A stretch of DNA of 8,211 bases from JACPNA01 sp964429715. GTDB lineage: Archaea; Nanobdellota; Nanobdellia; Woesearchaeales; GW2011-AR9. Positions 1 to 4,973 of this stretch are shown piece by piece (the stretch's first letter is position 1; every line of letters starts with the position of its first letter). A model generated the notes under the pieces. It saw only the letters and a program-made list of their open reading frames with translations, ran no database searches and had not been told where the DNA came from. The stretch covers positions 1 through 8,211 of the forward strand of contig CAYSCV010000062.1 in assembly GCA_964429715.1 (NCBI GenBank), written 5' to 3'. The translations under genes were made by a program, and so were the position numbers.

Positions 1-53
1 TTGAGGGGATGGTAAGTATCTCAAGATTTCTACCACACTCTGCCATAGATATC

Positions 54-64
54 TTTTTATATAA
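54..64 (+). promoter_or_regulatory. Archaeal TATA box for the gene at 84
   Basis: The sequence TTTTTATATAA is centred near 59, about 25 bases before ATG 84. Archaeal TATA boxes normally sit about 26 bases before the transcription start, so the transcript should begin at or next to this ATG (leaderless). The match decides against the earlier in-frame ATG at 9, because the TATA box would then lie inside the coding region. Confidence 0.6.
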
Positions 65-83
65 CTCTGACCTACCCTATAAT

Positions 84-608
84 ATGGCTTTAGAAGACCT
101 CTTTGCACAAAAAGCAGAAGAATGGAAAACACACTGTTATAATAATAGCTATCATTCTAATCCCCCTTTTTATCTTGACTGCGACGCCTATCGTAGCATT
201 GTTTCAATGGGACCACAAGTTCTTCCGTTAATCAAAGAACAGCTCAAAACAGAAATCACTCTAGACCAACAATACAATCAAGAACGTGATCGGCTTAAAC
301 TAAAAGTCCTAGGGACAACCGACATTAGACTTGAGGGCGAACCATATTATAAAATGCTCAAAGATCCCGAATATCAACAATTCGAAACCAATTACACTCA
401 TGACATCACGGGAAATCCAGGCATACATTGGTGTTCTGCACTTAAAGAAATCATTCCTGAATTTAGCTTACCCGTAGGAGAAAGAGGAAGTGATGCTTCG
501 GTGGAAGACCTGGGTGCTGGTTTTGTTGGTTTAAAAGTAGATGCCGTTAAACAAGCAACTCTGCAATGGCTTGACGAGAACATGGAGAAGTACGTTCAAA
601 AACAATAA
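84..608 (+). CDS. Conserved hypothetical protein, 174 aa
   Basis: Function is not known to me. Read from ATG 84, the protein begins MALEDLFAQKAEEWK, then has a block DAYRSIVSMGPQVLPLIKEQL (about residues 35-55) and later HWCSALKEIIPEF (about 116-128) and a C-terminal helix QATLQWLDENM. This order (N-terminal ELF-KAEEWK helix, Y--I--MG---LPLI---L, HW--AL--I, then a Trp-containing end) resembles short hypothetical proteins I remember from bacteria and archaea; that resemblance is from memory and unchecked. Compared with those, about 60 charged residues are inserted between the second and third blocks. There is no signal peptide or membrane segment, so it is probably cytoplasmic. The reading frame extends back to ATG 9, but those 25 residues look unlike the family start and contain the TATA box. 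The next gene begins 38 bases downstream with its own promoter, so co-transcription is not required. Confidence 0.7.
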   Translation: MALEDLFAQKAEEWKTHCYNNSYHSNPPFYLDCDAYRSIVSMGPQVLPLIKEQLKTEITLDQQYNQERDRLKLKVLGTTDIRLEGEPYYKMLKDPEYQQFETNYTHDITGNPGIHWCSALKEIIPEFSLPVGERGSDASVEDLGAGFVGLKVDAVKQATLQWLDENMEKYVQKQ

Positions 609-613
609 CATCA

Positions 614-624
614 TTTTTAAATAA
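614..624 (+). promoter_or_regulatory. TATA box for the SFM1-like gene
   Basis: TTTTTAAATAA lies immediately after the stop of the preceding gene, with its core centred about 27 bases before ATG 647. This predicts a leaderless transcript. The five leading T residues could also help end the upstream transcript, so the same bases may serve both genes. Confidence 0.55.
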
Positions 625-646
625 ATAAGTAATTCTAAACATTCTA

Positions 647-1216
647 ATGAAATACATCATCGAACATTTAGAAGAAAAACTCTATCCTTGGTGTTTATTA
701 GAATACACTCACATCTCCAGTATCGTAGGCAAAGACAACCTCATTTTTACCAACATCCAAAAAAAGGACCGCTACAAACTCAAATCCCTTGGCACTATCC
801 ACGAACAAAGCATCCGCAACCTTCCAATCCAACGCGCCTGCATTCTCGACCCATTCGCTTCCCAACCACTCAAGCCAAAAGACACCAAACAATTCGACTA
901 TATCATATTCGGTGGTATTTTAGGTGATCACCCTATGAAAGCCCGCACCAAAAAAGAATTAAGTAGATTCTGCAAAACCATTCCCACAAGACATCTAGGA
1001 AAAGAACAATTCCCAACCGACAACGCAGTCTACGTTGCTAAAGAGATACTTGAACATCACAAATCCCTCAATGACTTCAAATACCTCGACACACTTGAAA
1101 TCGACATCCAACCCGGCGAATCCATAATCCTACCCTTCCGCTACGTTCTCATCAATAACTCCCCTTTACTCGCACCAGGGTTTAAAGAATTCTTGAAGAA
1201 ACAGAAGATGTTTTGA
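647..1216 (+). CDS. SFM1-like (DUF431/COG2428) SPOUT methyltransferase
   Basis: The 189-residue protein matches the SFM1-like family (Pfam PF04252) along its whole length. Visible family motifs are EHLEEKLYPWCLLEY (6-20), LDPFA (67-71), FGGILGDHPMKART (88-101), RHLGKEQFPTDNAV (115-128) and GESIILPFRYV (157-167). The glycine-rich GGILGDHP loop and the TDNAV segment lie where the SPOUT trefoil knot binds S-adenosylmethionine. In yeast the founding member, Sfm1, methylates an arginine of ribosomal protein Rps3 (uS3). Whether archaeal members modify uS3, another protein or RNA is not established, so the substrate is left open. The length is typical, and no signal or membrane segment is seen. The start at 647 is supported by the TATA spacing and by the family's usual N-terminus (M-Y-IEHL). 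No Shine-Dalgarno sequence precedes it. Confidence 0.9.
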   Translation: MKYIIEHLEEKLYPWCLLEYTHISSIVGKDNLIFTNIQKKDRYKLKSLGTIHEQSIRNLPIQRACILDPFASQPLKPKDTKQFDYIIFGGILGDHPMKARTKKELSRFCKTIPTRHLGKEQFPTDNAVYVAKEILEHHKSLNDFKYLDTLEIDIQPGESIILPFRYVLINNSPLLAPGFKEFLKKQKMF

Positions 1217-1258
1217 TACACTCAGTTACATAATAACAATACACTTAGTCCCATAAGA

Positions 1259-1266
1259 TTTATATA
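1259..1266 (+). promoter_or_regulatory. TATA box upstream of the assembly gap
   Basis: TTTATATA is centred 25.5 bases before ATG 1288, the same geometry as the other leaderless promoters here. ATG 1288 is followed by only three intact codons and part of a fourth before the N run, so the gene it drives cannot be confirmed. It may be the nucleotidyltransferase after the gap or a gene lost in the gap. Confidence 0.5.
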
Positions 1267-1301
1267 CTCAGTCACCTAAACTACCCTATGCACATCTCCT
1301 C

Positions 1302-1401
1302 NNNNNNNNNNNNNNNNNNNNNNNNNNNNNNNNNNNNNNNNNNNNNNNNNNNNNNNNNNNNNNNNNNNNNNNNNNNNNNNNNNNNNNNNNNNNNNNNNNN
1401 N
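1302..1401. other. Assembly gap of exactly 100 N
   Basis: Positions 1302-1401 are all N. Exactly 100 N is the usual placeholder for a scaffold gap of unknown length, so distance and reading frame across it carry no information. A short possible coding start (ATG CAC ATC TCC) precedes it at 1288, and an ATG follows it directly at 1402. Confidence 0.99.
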
Positions 1402-2025
1402 ATGAACTCTAATCTTCTCGCCTACGCCCTGGACTTTACATCTTTTCTGATACAGAACCTTAAACAAGACGCATACAAAATCAATCAAATAATACTCTTC
1501 GGCTCCGTTGCTCGTGGCCAAGCCACATCTGAAAGTGATATCGATATCTTCATCGAAACAACTACTCCTCACATCGAACAACAAATCAACCTCATAAAAG
1601 AACAATTCTACAATAGCTTTAAAGCCAAAAAATACTGGAATTTATTCAGCATCAAAAACGAAATCAATTGTTCTATTGGCACATTTAAAGACTGGCCGGA
1701 TTTAGAGCGCAGCATTATCGCTCAAGGCATTGTACTCTACGGAAAATATCAAGGCAAACCCTCTACAAAACAGTATTATCTTTTTACTATAACGCCAAGT
1801 AATAATCGTAATAAAAATGTCAAAATCTGGCGCGAACTCTACGGCTACACCCAAAAAGTTGGCAAAAAAACCTACTTTAAACAAGGCCTGTTAAAACAAT
1901 CCCAAGGCCAGAAATTAGCCAAAGGCTTATGTCTCATCCCTGTAGAACAAGCCCAGCAGATGATTCACTTCTTGCAACAGAAAAAAGTGAAATATACTTT
2001 AGTACCTATTTGGAAAGAGAATTAA
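1402..2025 (+). CDS. MNT-type nucleotidyltransferase (Pol-beta superfamily), 5' end uncertain
   Basis: From ATG 1402 the protein has 207 residues. The N-terminal half is a minimal nucleotidyltransferase: ILFGSVARG (31-39) followed by SESDIDIF (43-50). This gives the GS motif (G34, S35) and the metal-binding pair D46 and D48. A later carboxylate, perhaps E87 in NEINCSIG, may be the third. A segment DLERSIIAQGIVLYGKY (100-116) ends the catalytic domain. The C-terminal 85 residues (YYLFTITPS... LAKGLCLIPVEQ...) resemble an extension I associate with archaeal nucleotidyltransferases; its role is unknown. Such enzymes transfer nucleotides to small molecules or proteins, and some act as toxin or antitoxin partners. 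No HEPN gene is adjacent, so a toxin-antitoxin role is unsupported. ATG 1402 gives a plausible complete N-terminus (MNSNLLAYALDF), but it abuts the gap and residues could be missing. Confidence 0.82.
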   Translation: MNSNLLAYALDFTSFLIQNLKQDAYKINQIILFGSVARGQATSESDIDIFIETTTPHIEQQINLIKEQFYNSFKAKKYWNLFSIKNEINCSIGTFKDWPDLERSIIAQGIVLYGKYQGKPSTKQYYLFTITPSNNRNKNVKIWRELYGYTQKVGKKTYFKQGLLKQSQGQKLAKGLCLIPVEQAQQMIHFLQQKKVKYTLVPIWKEN

Positions 2026-2027
2026 AC

Positions 2028-2063
2028 AAAAAAAGAGTAAAAAAAATAAAAATAATAAAAAAA
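2028..2063 (-). terminator. U-tract terminator for the minus-strand gene at 2065
   Basis: Read on the minus strand, the bases just past the TAG stop hold four T tracts (from plus-strand A runs at 2057-2063, 2048-2052, 2039-2046 and 2028-2034). Repeated T tracts without a hairpin are the usual archaeal terminator. No matching T tract serves the convergent + strand gene. Confidence 0.6.
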
Positions 2064-2064
2064 C

Positions 2065-2682
2065 CTATCTCTTCCCCCCTGCATAAAAGAACTTCTCAAT
2101 CGACACATCCCCTACGTTGTAATTTCCTGAACGTGGATGTGGTCCCGTTGGCGTATTAGCATTCCCATTTGCAACCACATGATCAGGGATTGGTTTTTCC
2201 GGTGAAGCTGATTGAATTCCCACTACCCGTTGTCCTGAACCACTATTCCCGCTTCCCGATGAAACTGAACTCGTTCCCGTATTGCTCGCCGAACTCATCG
2301 CTGATGCCCGCACCGATGATAACTGTGAACGCAGATTTCCTATCTCTTTATCCATTGCTTCCACTTTCTCTTGGAATGCTTTCAATTGCGTGATAATATA
2401 CTTTGTATTCTTCTCCAAGATATCCTTCACTTTTTCAGTGGACAAATCTCCTTCTCCCGAATTAGTATTACTTGAAGAACCTGCTGTATACGATGCATCT
2501 CCTCTGCGTGCCTCTGATTGCACACCTGACAGTGTCTCTCGCATTGATTTAAAACCTTCCGGATCGCGGCTATGATACACTTGCTCTGCTTGACGCACTG
2601 CATCTTCTCGGTCACTTGCTAATCCTCGACGCATCAAATCCACAGCTAATGTATTAATTTTCTGAATTTGTTCGACATCCAT
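2065..2682 (-). CDS. Coiled-coil protein with Ser/Gly linker and C-terminal SIEKFFY motif, 205 aa
   Basis: Function unknown. Residues 1-36 form a helical block with a pattern like LAxxLMxxGLAxxxEDAVxQAE, which looks like a small conserved fold. Residues 80-125 (EKVKDILEKNTKYI... through DKEIGNLRSQL) have the heptad-like spacing of a coiled coil and may form an oligomer. Residues 126-150 are almost only Ser, Gly, Ala, Asn and Thr, a flexible linker. The tail ends GDVSIEKFFYAGGKR, a compact hydrophobic motif that I believe recurs at the C-terminus of DPANN proteins (memory, not checked). There is no signal peptide or membrane segment. The start ATG has an AAGGTG Shine-Dalgarno-like sequence at 2695-2690, seven bases away, and a TATA-like element further up. 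It may be the third gene of an operon with the two micro-proteins upstream. The stop is TAG. Confidence 0.8.
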   Translation of the reverse strand: MDVEQIQKINTLAVDLMRRGLASDREDAVRQAEQVYHSRDPEGFKSMRETLSGVQSEARRGDASYTAGSSSNTNSGEGDLSTEKVKDILEKNTKYIITQLKAFQEKVEAMDKEIGNLRSQLSSVRASAMSSASNTGTSSVSSGSGNSGSGQRVVGIQSASPEKPIPDHVVANGNANTPTGPHPRSGNYNVGDVSIEKFFYAGGKR

Positions 2683-2689
2683 TATTTTA

Positions 2690-2695
2690 CACCTT
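2690..2695 (-). promoter_or_regulatory. Shine-Dalgarno-like AAGGTG before the coiled-coil gene
   Basis: On the minus strand, AAGGTG ends seven bases before ATG 2682. Five of its bases (AGGTG) fit the archaeal anti-Shine-Dalgarno sequence. Most other starts in this window lack such a site. Its presence suggests translation from a longer upstream transcript in addition to, or instead of, the local promoter. Confidence 0.45.
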
Positions 2696-2706
2696 CTTTT
2701 TCTTAT

Positions 2707-2714
2707 TTTTTATA
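2707..2714 (-). promoter_or_regulatory. TATA-like element for the coiled-coil gene
   Basis: TATAAAAA on the minus strand is centred about 28 bases before ATG 2682. Initiation about 26 bases downstream would leave a leader of two bases or so, too short to include the AAGGTG element. Either promoter use or read-through from the micro-protein genes could therefore operate. Confidence 0.45.
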
Positions 2715-2830
2715 CAATTATGATCAGAGAAAAGCTCCCCTACAGCCTCTCACATCTCTTTGATAAACTCCAAGAACAATTCACTTATAATATTTTCTAT
2801 TCTGCTAGATATAGAACACACTCTTCTTTT

Positions 2831-2977
2831 CTACCCGCAGACAAACGGTATCTTAAACGGCAGCACGTTAACCATACCCAACTTGATCAACACTAACCCG
2901 GCAATAACACCAAAAAGTAAACCAATCATAAAGTACTTTGCCTCAATAAACTCCAATTGACCTTTCCGATCCCTCAT
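2831..2977 (-). CDS. Micro-protein B, 48 aa, single membrane span, PFKIPFVC ending
   Basis: This short gene reads MRDRKGQLEFIEAKYF, then a hydrophobic stretch MIGLLFGVIAGLVLI (17-31), then KLGMVNVLPFKIPFVCG and TAG. The basic N-terminus followed by one membrane span predicts N-inside, C-outside topology, with a lone Cys (C47) next to the end. It aligns without gaps, after a two-residue N-terminal offset, with the upstream 46-residue micro-protein: 21 identical positions, including GQL, IE, YF, LVL, LG and PFK-PFVC. Two tandem copies with conserved ends show that the frame is under selection. The start has GAGGG five bases upstream, a Shine-Dalgarno site suited to a second gene in a transcript; it begins 20 bases after the first copy stops. 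Function is unknown. A small membrane subunit or regulator is possible, but this is inference. Confidence 0.8.
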   Translation of the reverse strand: MRDRKGQLEFIEAKYFMIGLLFGVIAGLVLIKLGMVNVLPFKIPFVCG

Positions 2978-2982
2978 AAAAA

Positions 2983-2987
2983 CCCTC
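2983..2987 (-). promoter_or_regulatory. Shine-Dalgarno site GAGGG before micro-protein B
   Basis: On the minus strand GAGGG is followed by five T and ATG 2977. It lies in the 20-base gap after the stop of micro-protein A and supports translation of B as an internal cistron of the same mRNA. It also fixes the start codon. Confidence 0.6.
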
Positions 2988-2997
2988 TTATAGACAA

Positions 2998-3138
2998 CTA
3001 ACATACAAATGGAACTTTAAATGGGATTATCCCTTTTGTACCCAACGCTACAAGAACCAATGCTAACACTAACCCTATAAAGAACCCAACGATAAAATAA
3101 TGAAACTCAATTTGAATCAACTGTCCTCTTTTTTCCAT
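2998..3138 (-). CDS. Micro-protein A, 46 aa, single membrane span, PFKVPFVC ending
   Basis: The gene encodes MEKRGQLIQIEFHYF, a hydrophobic helix IVGFFIGLVLALVLVAL (16-32), then GTKGIIPFKVPFVC and TAG. Its topology should be N-inside and C-outside, with a single Cys as the last residue. It is a paralogue of the gene that follows, about half identical and sharing the PFK-(V/I)-PFVC ending. A consensus TATA box is centred 25.5 bases before the ATG and there is no Shine-Dalgarno site, so it is probably leaderless and the first gene of the pair. A C-terminal Cys could form a disulfide, bind metal or be modified, but none of these can be seen in sequence. The gene is short enough to be missed by usual length cut-offs. 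Function unknown. Confidence 0.82.
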   Translation of the reverse strand: MEKRGQLIQIEFHYFIVGFFIGLVLALVLVALGTKGIIPFKVPFVC

Positions 3139-3159
3139 ACCCTAATCATTTTTCCAACC

Positions 3160-3167
3160 TTTATAAA
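3160..3167 (-). promoter_or_regulatory. TATA box for the micro-protein operon
   Basis: TTTATAAA (palindromic) is centred 25.5 bases before ATG 3138 on the minus strand. On its upstream side is purine-rich GAAAGG, fitting a TFB recognition element. It lies back to back with the tRNA promoter at 3202-3210. Confidence 0.6.
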
Positions 3168-3201
3168 CCTTTCTTTTTTCAAATTCTCCGCTCAAGAAAC
3201 A

Positions 3202-3210
3202 TTTTTAAAG
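3202..3210 (+). promoter_or_regulatory. TATA box for tRNA-Val
   Basis: TTTTTAAAG has its core centred about 27 bases before the first tRNA base at 3234. Purine-rich AAGAAAC lies just upstream, where the TFB recognition element is expected. Initiation would fall at or a base or two before the mature 5' end, leaving little or no 5' leader. Confidence 0.6.
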
Positions 3211-3233
3211 GGGTGGCTTTCTCAAAAGCCTAA

Positions 3234-3336
3234 GGACCTGTGGTCTAGCGGTTATGATGCTGCCCTTACAAGGCGGATGTCCCCGGTTCAAATGTCTGCC
3301 GTAAAAACGGTAAGAATGAAAGTCCGGGCAGGTCCA
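3234..3336 (+). tRNA. tRNA-Val (anticodon UAC) with T-loop intron
   Basis: The acceptor stem is GGACCTG (3234-3240) pairing perfectly with CAGGTCC (3329-3335), with discriminator A at 3336 and no encoded CCA. The D arm is GTCT/TGAT with loop AGCGGTTA. The anticodon stem CTGCC/GGCGG (3260-3264 and 3272-3276) closes the loop CTTACAA with anticodon TAC at 3267-3269. The T stem is CCCGG (3282-3286) with CCGGG (3324-3328). Between the T-stem halves are 37 bases instead of 7. Removing 3293-3322 restores the loop TTCAAAT and a 73-base tRNA. The gene has its own TATA box and ends in a seven-T tract. It is the only RNA gene I find in the window. It diverges from the micro-protein genes and converges on the PKD-domain gene. 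Confidence 0.92.
3293..3322 (+). other. 30-base tRNA intron at position 59/60 (bulge-helix-bulge)
   Basis: The insert can fold with the exons into the archaeal splicing motif. The T stem CCCGG/CCGGG is the outer helix. Exon TTCA (3287-3290) pairs with intron TGAA (3317-3320) as the four-base-pair central helix. Three-base bulges AAT (3291-3293) and AGT (3321-3323) lie on opposite strands. The intron's own stem is GCCGT/ACGGT around an AAAA loop, extended by TCT/AGA past one bulged A, with a G-A mismatch beside the first bulge. Cutting both bulges after their second base gives exactly a seven-base T loop. Canonical archaeal tRNA introns are at 37/38, so this is a non-canonical site. Confidence 0.85.
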
Positions 3337-3343
3337 TTTTTTT
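3337..3343 (+). terminator. T-tract terminator of tRNA-Val
   Basis: Seven T residues follow directly on the discriminator base, the usual end of an archaeal stable-RNA transcript. The 3' trailer would be only a few U residues, to be trimmed before CCA addition. Confidence 0.65.
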
Positions 3344-3392
3344 CTAACAATTTTCAACCAAAACAACCCCTCTCACAGTCATCACTCTCTCT

Positions 3393-3430
3393 AAAAAAAT
3401 TATCAAAATAATAAAAAATAAAGCAAAAAA
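3393..3430 (-). terminator. U-tract terminator of the PKD-domain gene
   Basis: Downstream of the TGA stop on the minus strand are T tracts of six, six and seven bases (plus-strand A runs at 3425-3430, 3413-3418 and 3393-3399). These should stop transcription before it reaches the convergent tRNA gene. Confidence 0.6.
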
Positions 3431-3438
3431 GAACCCAT

Positions 3439-4950
3439 TCACTTATGCTTCTTTCCATCATGATGCTCTTTTTTCTCCTCATCCACTGCTTCTTTCTCTG
3501 TATGATGACGCTCAGCAGCATGTTCTTTCTTCTCCAGTTCTTCTTTTGGTTGCGCACTCTCTTTTCCTGCTTCTTTTTTACTTGCAATCTTCTCTTTCAC
3601 TTTTTCTCCTGCTTTCTTGAAGTGATCAAATGCAAACTTAAGTCCTGTTCCAATTGCAGCTAATCCGGTGATAATTGCTGCCACCGTTCCAATATTCTCA
3701 CCCAACCACTGCAAGAAACTCTTCTCTTCTTTCTTTGCTTTAGTTAAACTCGTATTTGTATCTTCAATAGTAGATGTCACCAATTCTAAACTTACTTTTG
3801 CATCTGCCAATTTTCCTGTTAAGAGTTGTTGCTGTACTTGTTCTAATCTTCCTTTATTATCTTTAATACTATCAAATTGTTCTGACACTAAAAATCCTTC
3901 CGCTTTCTTTTGATAATACAAATCTTCCTGTGCCACAACCTTTACTTTCAATCCATCTAACATCGCTTGCAACTCTTCTTTGTTATACACTGCACTTTTC
4001 GTTAACGTGAAATTAAGTGGAAATGTTTTATCTAATACTTTAACTTTAGCATCCACTTTATCATTATTTGCCACATTAACTTTAACAACAACTGAATCCT
4101 GTTCTCCCGCTTTCAATTGACTAATTGACGAAGAACTCAAATGTGTAATCCCATTTCCTACCACTTTTGCGGAAACATCTTTTACTGTTTGTTTTCCTTC
4201 ATTCACAACAATAAATGTAACTTGATTTTCTCCTGCATTCAATGCCGTAGGAAAATATGAATCCAACTTCAAATGTGAATCAAAATTACTCACGGTAATT
4301 GGGATAACTTTGATTATTGAATTGCCCGTTGCATCCGTAACCACAAAAGTAGCATTATATTCTCCCACTTCTTCATATGTAAATCCTGGATTTTGCTTTG
4401 TGCTATCAATAGAATCATCACTGTTAAAATCCCAACTATATTTAAGCGGTGTTTTTCCTGACGCTGCCACGGTAAATTGCACTTGCAAAGGCGACGAACC
4501 CGAAAGCGGATTCGCAATCACTGTTGCGGTCATTAACGATTTCACAACAACTGTCGTGCTATTCACATAGGTCTTTCCATCTTTCGTTGTAAATGTAACA
4601 CTTGGTGTATATGTTCCTTCGGTAGTATAGGTATATGTTGGCTTTGCCTCTGTGCTGTCTACTTTTCCATCCCCATTCAAATCCCAGGCATATGTTACTG
4701 GTACAGCCGTCGTTGCCACATCAAATGATGCAGCTAACGGCACTTCTCCCACTGAAGGTACTGCTTTCACCGTAATTAAAATTGGTTTTGTCTCCACAAC
4801 CGCAGCCGGCGTTTCCGGTTGTACTTTCGTCTCATTCACCGTTGGTGTTCCTTTCACATCTCCTGTAACCCCATCTTCCGCTGACACAAAAGAAAATAAA
4901 AGCAGCCCGACTAATAATATAATAACCACACTTTTTGATAATTTTTCCAT
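3439..4950 (-). CDS. Secreted, membrane-anchored protein with two PKD domains, 503 aa
   Basis: Residues 1-24 are a signal peptide (basic start, hydrophobic core VVIILLVGLLLFSF, cleavage probably after VSA). A Thr/Pro/Glu-rich linker follows. Two PKD domains span about 57-137 and 139-222, shown by YAWDLNGDGKVD (87-98) and YSWDFNSDDSID (171-182) and by the TY-Y-TEGTYTPSV and FTYEEVGEYNATF strands. The DxNxDGxxD loops could bind calcium. Residues about 225-316 form another beta domain with CARDB-like features (VTFIVVNEGKQTVKDVSAKV). Residues about 320-410 are helical and probably coiled coil. One membrane span (about 417-440) leads into a cytoplasmic tail of about 60 residues rich in Lys, Glu and His, ending in HHDGKKHK. 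PKD domains usually mediate protein or sugar contacts on the surface; here the ligand is unknown. No catalytic domain is visible, so adhesion or envelope structure is the likeliest role. Confidence 0.88.
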   Translation of the reverse strand: MEKLSKSVVIILLVGLLLFSFVSAEDGVTGDVKGTPTVNETKVQPETPAAVVETKPILITVKAVPSVGEVPLAASFDVATTAVPVTYAWDLNGDGKVDSTEAKPTYTYTTEGTYTPSVTFTTKDGKTYVNSTTVVVKSLMTATVIANPLSGSSPLQVQFTVAASGKTPLKYSWDFNSDDSIDSTKQNPGFTYEEVGEYNATFVVTDATGNSIIKVIPITVSNFDSHLKLDSYFPTALNAGENQVTFIVVNEGKQTVKDVSAKVVGNGITHLSSSSISQLKAGEQDSVVVKVNVANNDKVDAKVKVLDKTFPLNFTLTKSAVYNKEELQAMLDGLKVKVVAQEDLYYQKKAEGFLVSEQFDSIKDNKGRLEQVQQQLLTGKLADAKVSLELVTSTIEDTNTSLTKAKKEEKSFLQWLGENIGTVAAIITGLAAIGTGLKFAFDHFKKAGEKVKEKIASKKEAGKESAQPKEELEKKEHAAERHHTEKEAVDEEKKEHHDGKKHK

Positions 4951-4973
4951 AATCTTATTCGCAAAATCACTCC

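Noticed and set aside
9..83. N-terminal extension of the first gene from ATG 9
   Set aside because: The predicted 25 residues look non-conserved, and the region contains the TATA box whose spacing points to ATG 84. GAGGGG before ATG 9 resembles a Shine-Dalgarno site, so it is not fully excluded.
1288..1401. Reading frame continuing from ATG 1288 through the N run into the nucleotidyltransferase
   Set aside because: The frame match depends on an arbitrary 100-N placeholder, so it is not evidence of a continuous gene.
1402..2025. Toxin-antitoxin module of MNT nucleotidyltransferase with a HEPN partner
   Set aside because: No HEPN-like gene lies beside it, and the neighbour downstream is a convergent coiled-coil protein. 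The gap prevents excluding one upstream.
1929..2159. Plus-strand 76-codon frame across the convergent intergenic region
   Set aside because: It overlaps both flanking genes and its middle is lysine codons from the A-rich terminator.
2750..2830. Stop-codon read-through of micro-protein B: 26 further in-frame codons follow its TAG before a TGA
   Set aside because: TAG also ends micro-protein A and the coiled-coil gene, and the paralogue ends at the same motif, so TAG is an ordinary stop here. No recoding signal is visible.
2760..2960. Plus-strand frame of 66 codons opposite micro-protein B
   Set aside because: It is antisense to a gene supported by a conserved paralogue. It shows no domain and has no promoter.
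3234..3336. tRNA-Val as a pseudogene because of the broken T arm
   Set aside because: The insert has the splicing motif, removing it gives a perfect tRNA, and promoter and terminator are intact.
3100..3411. Plus-strand frame of 103 codons running through tRNA-Val
   Set aside because: It overlaps a tRNA with full secondary structure and the micro-protein promoter. The translation has no recognisable features.
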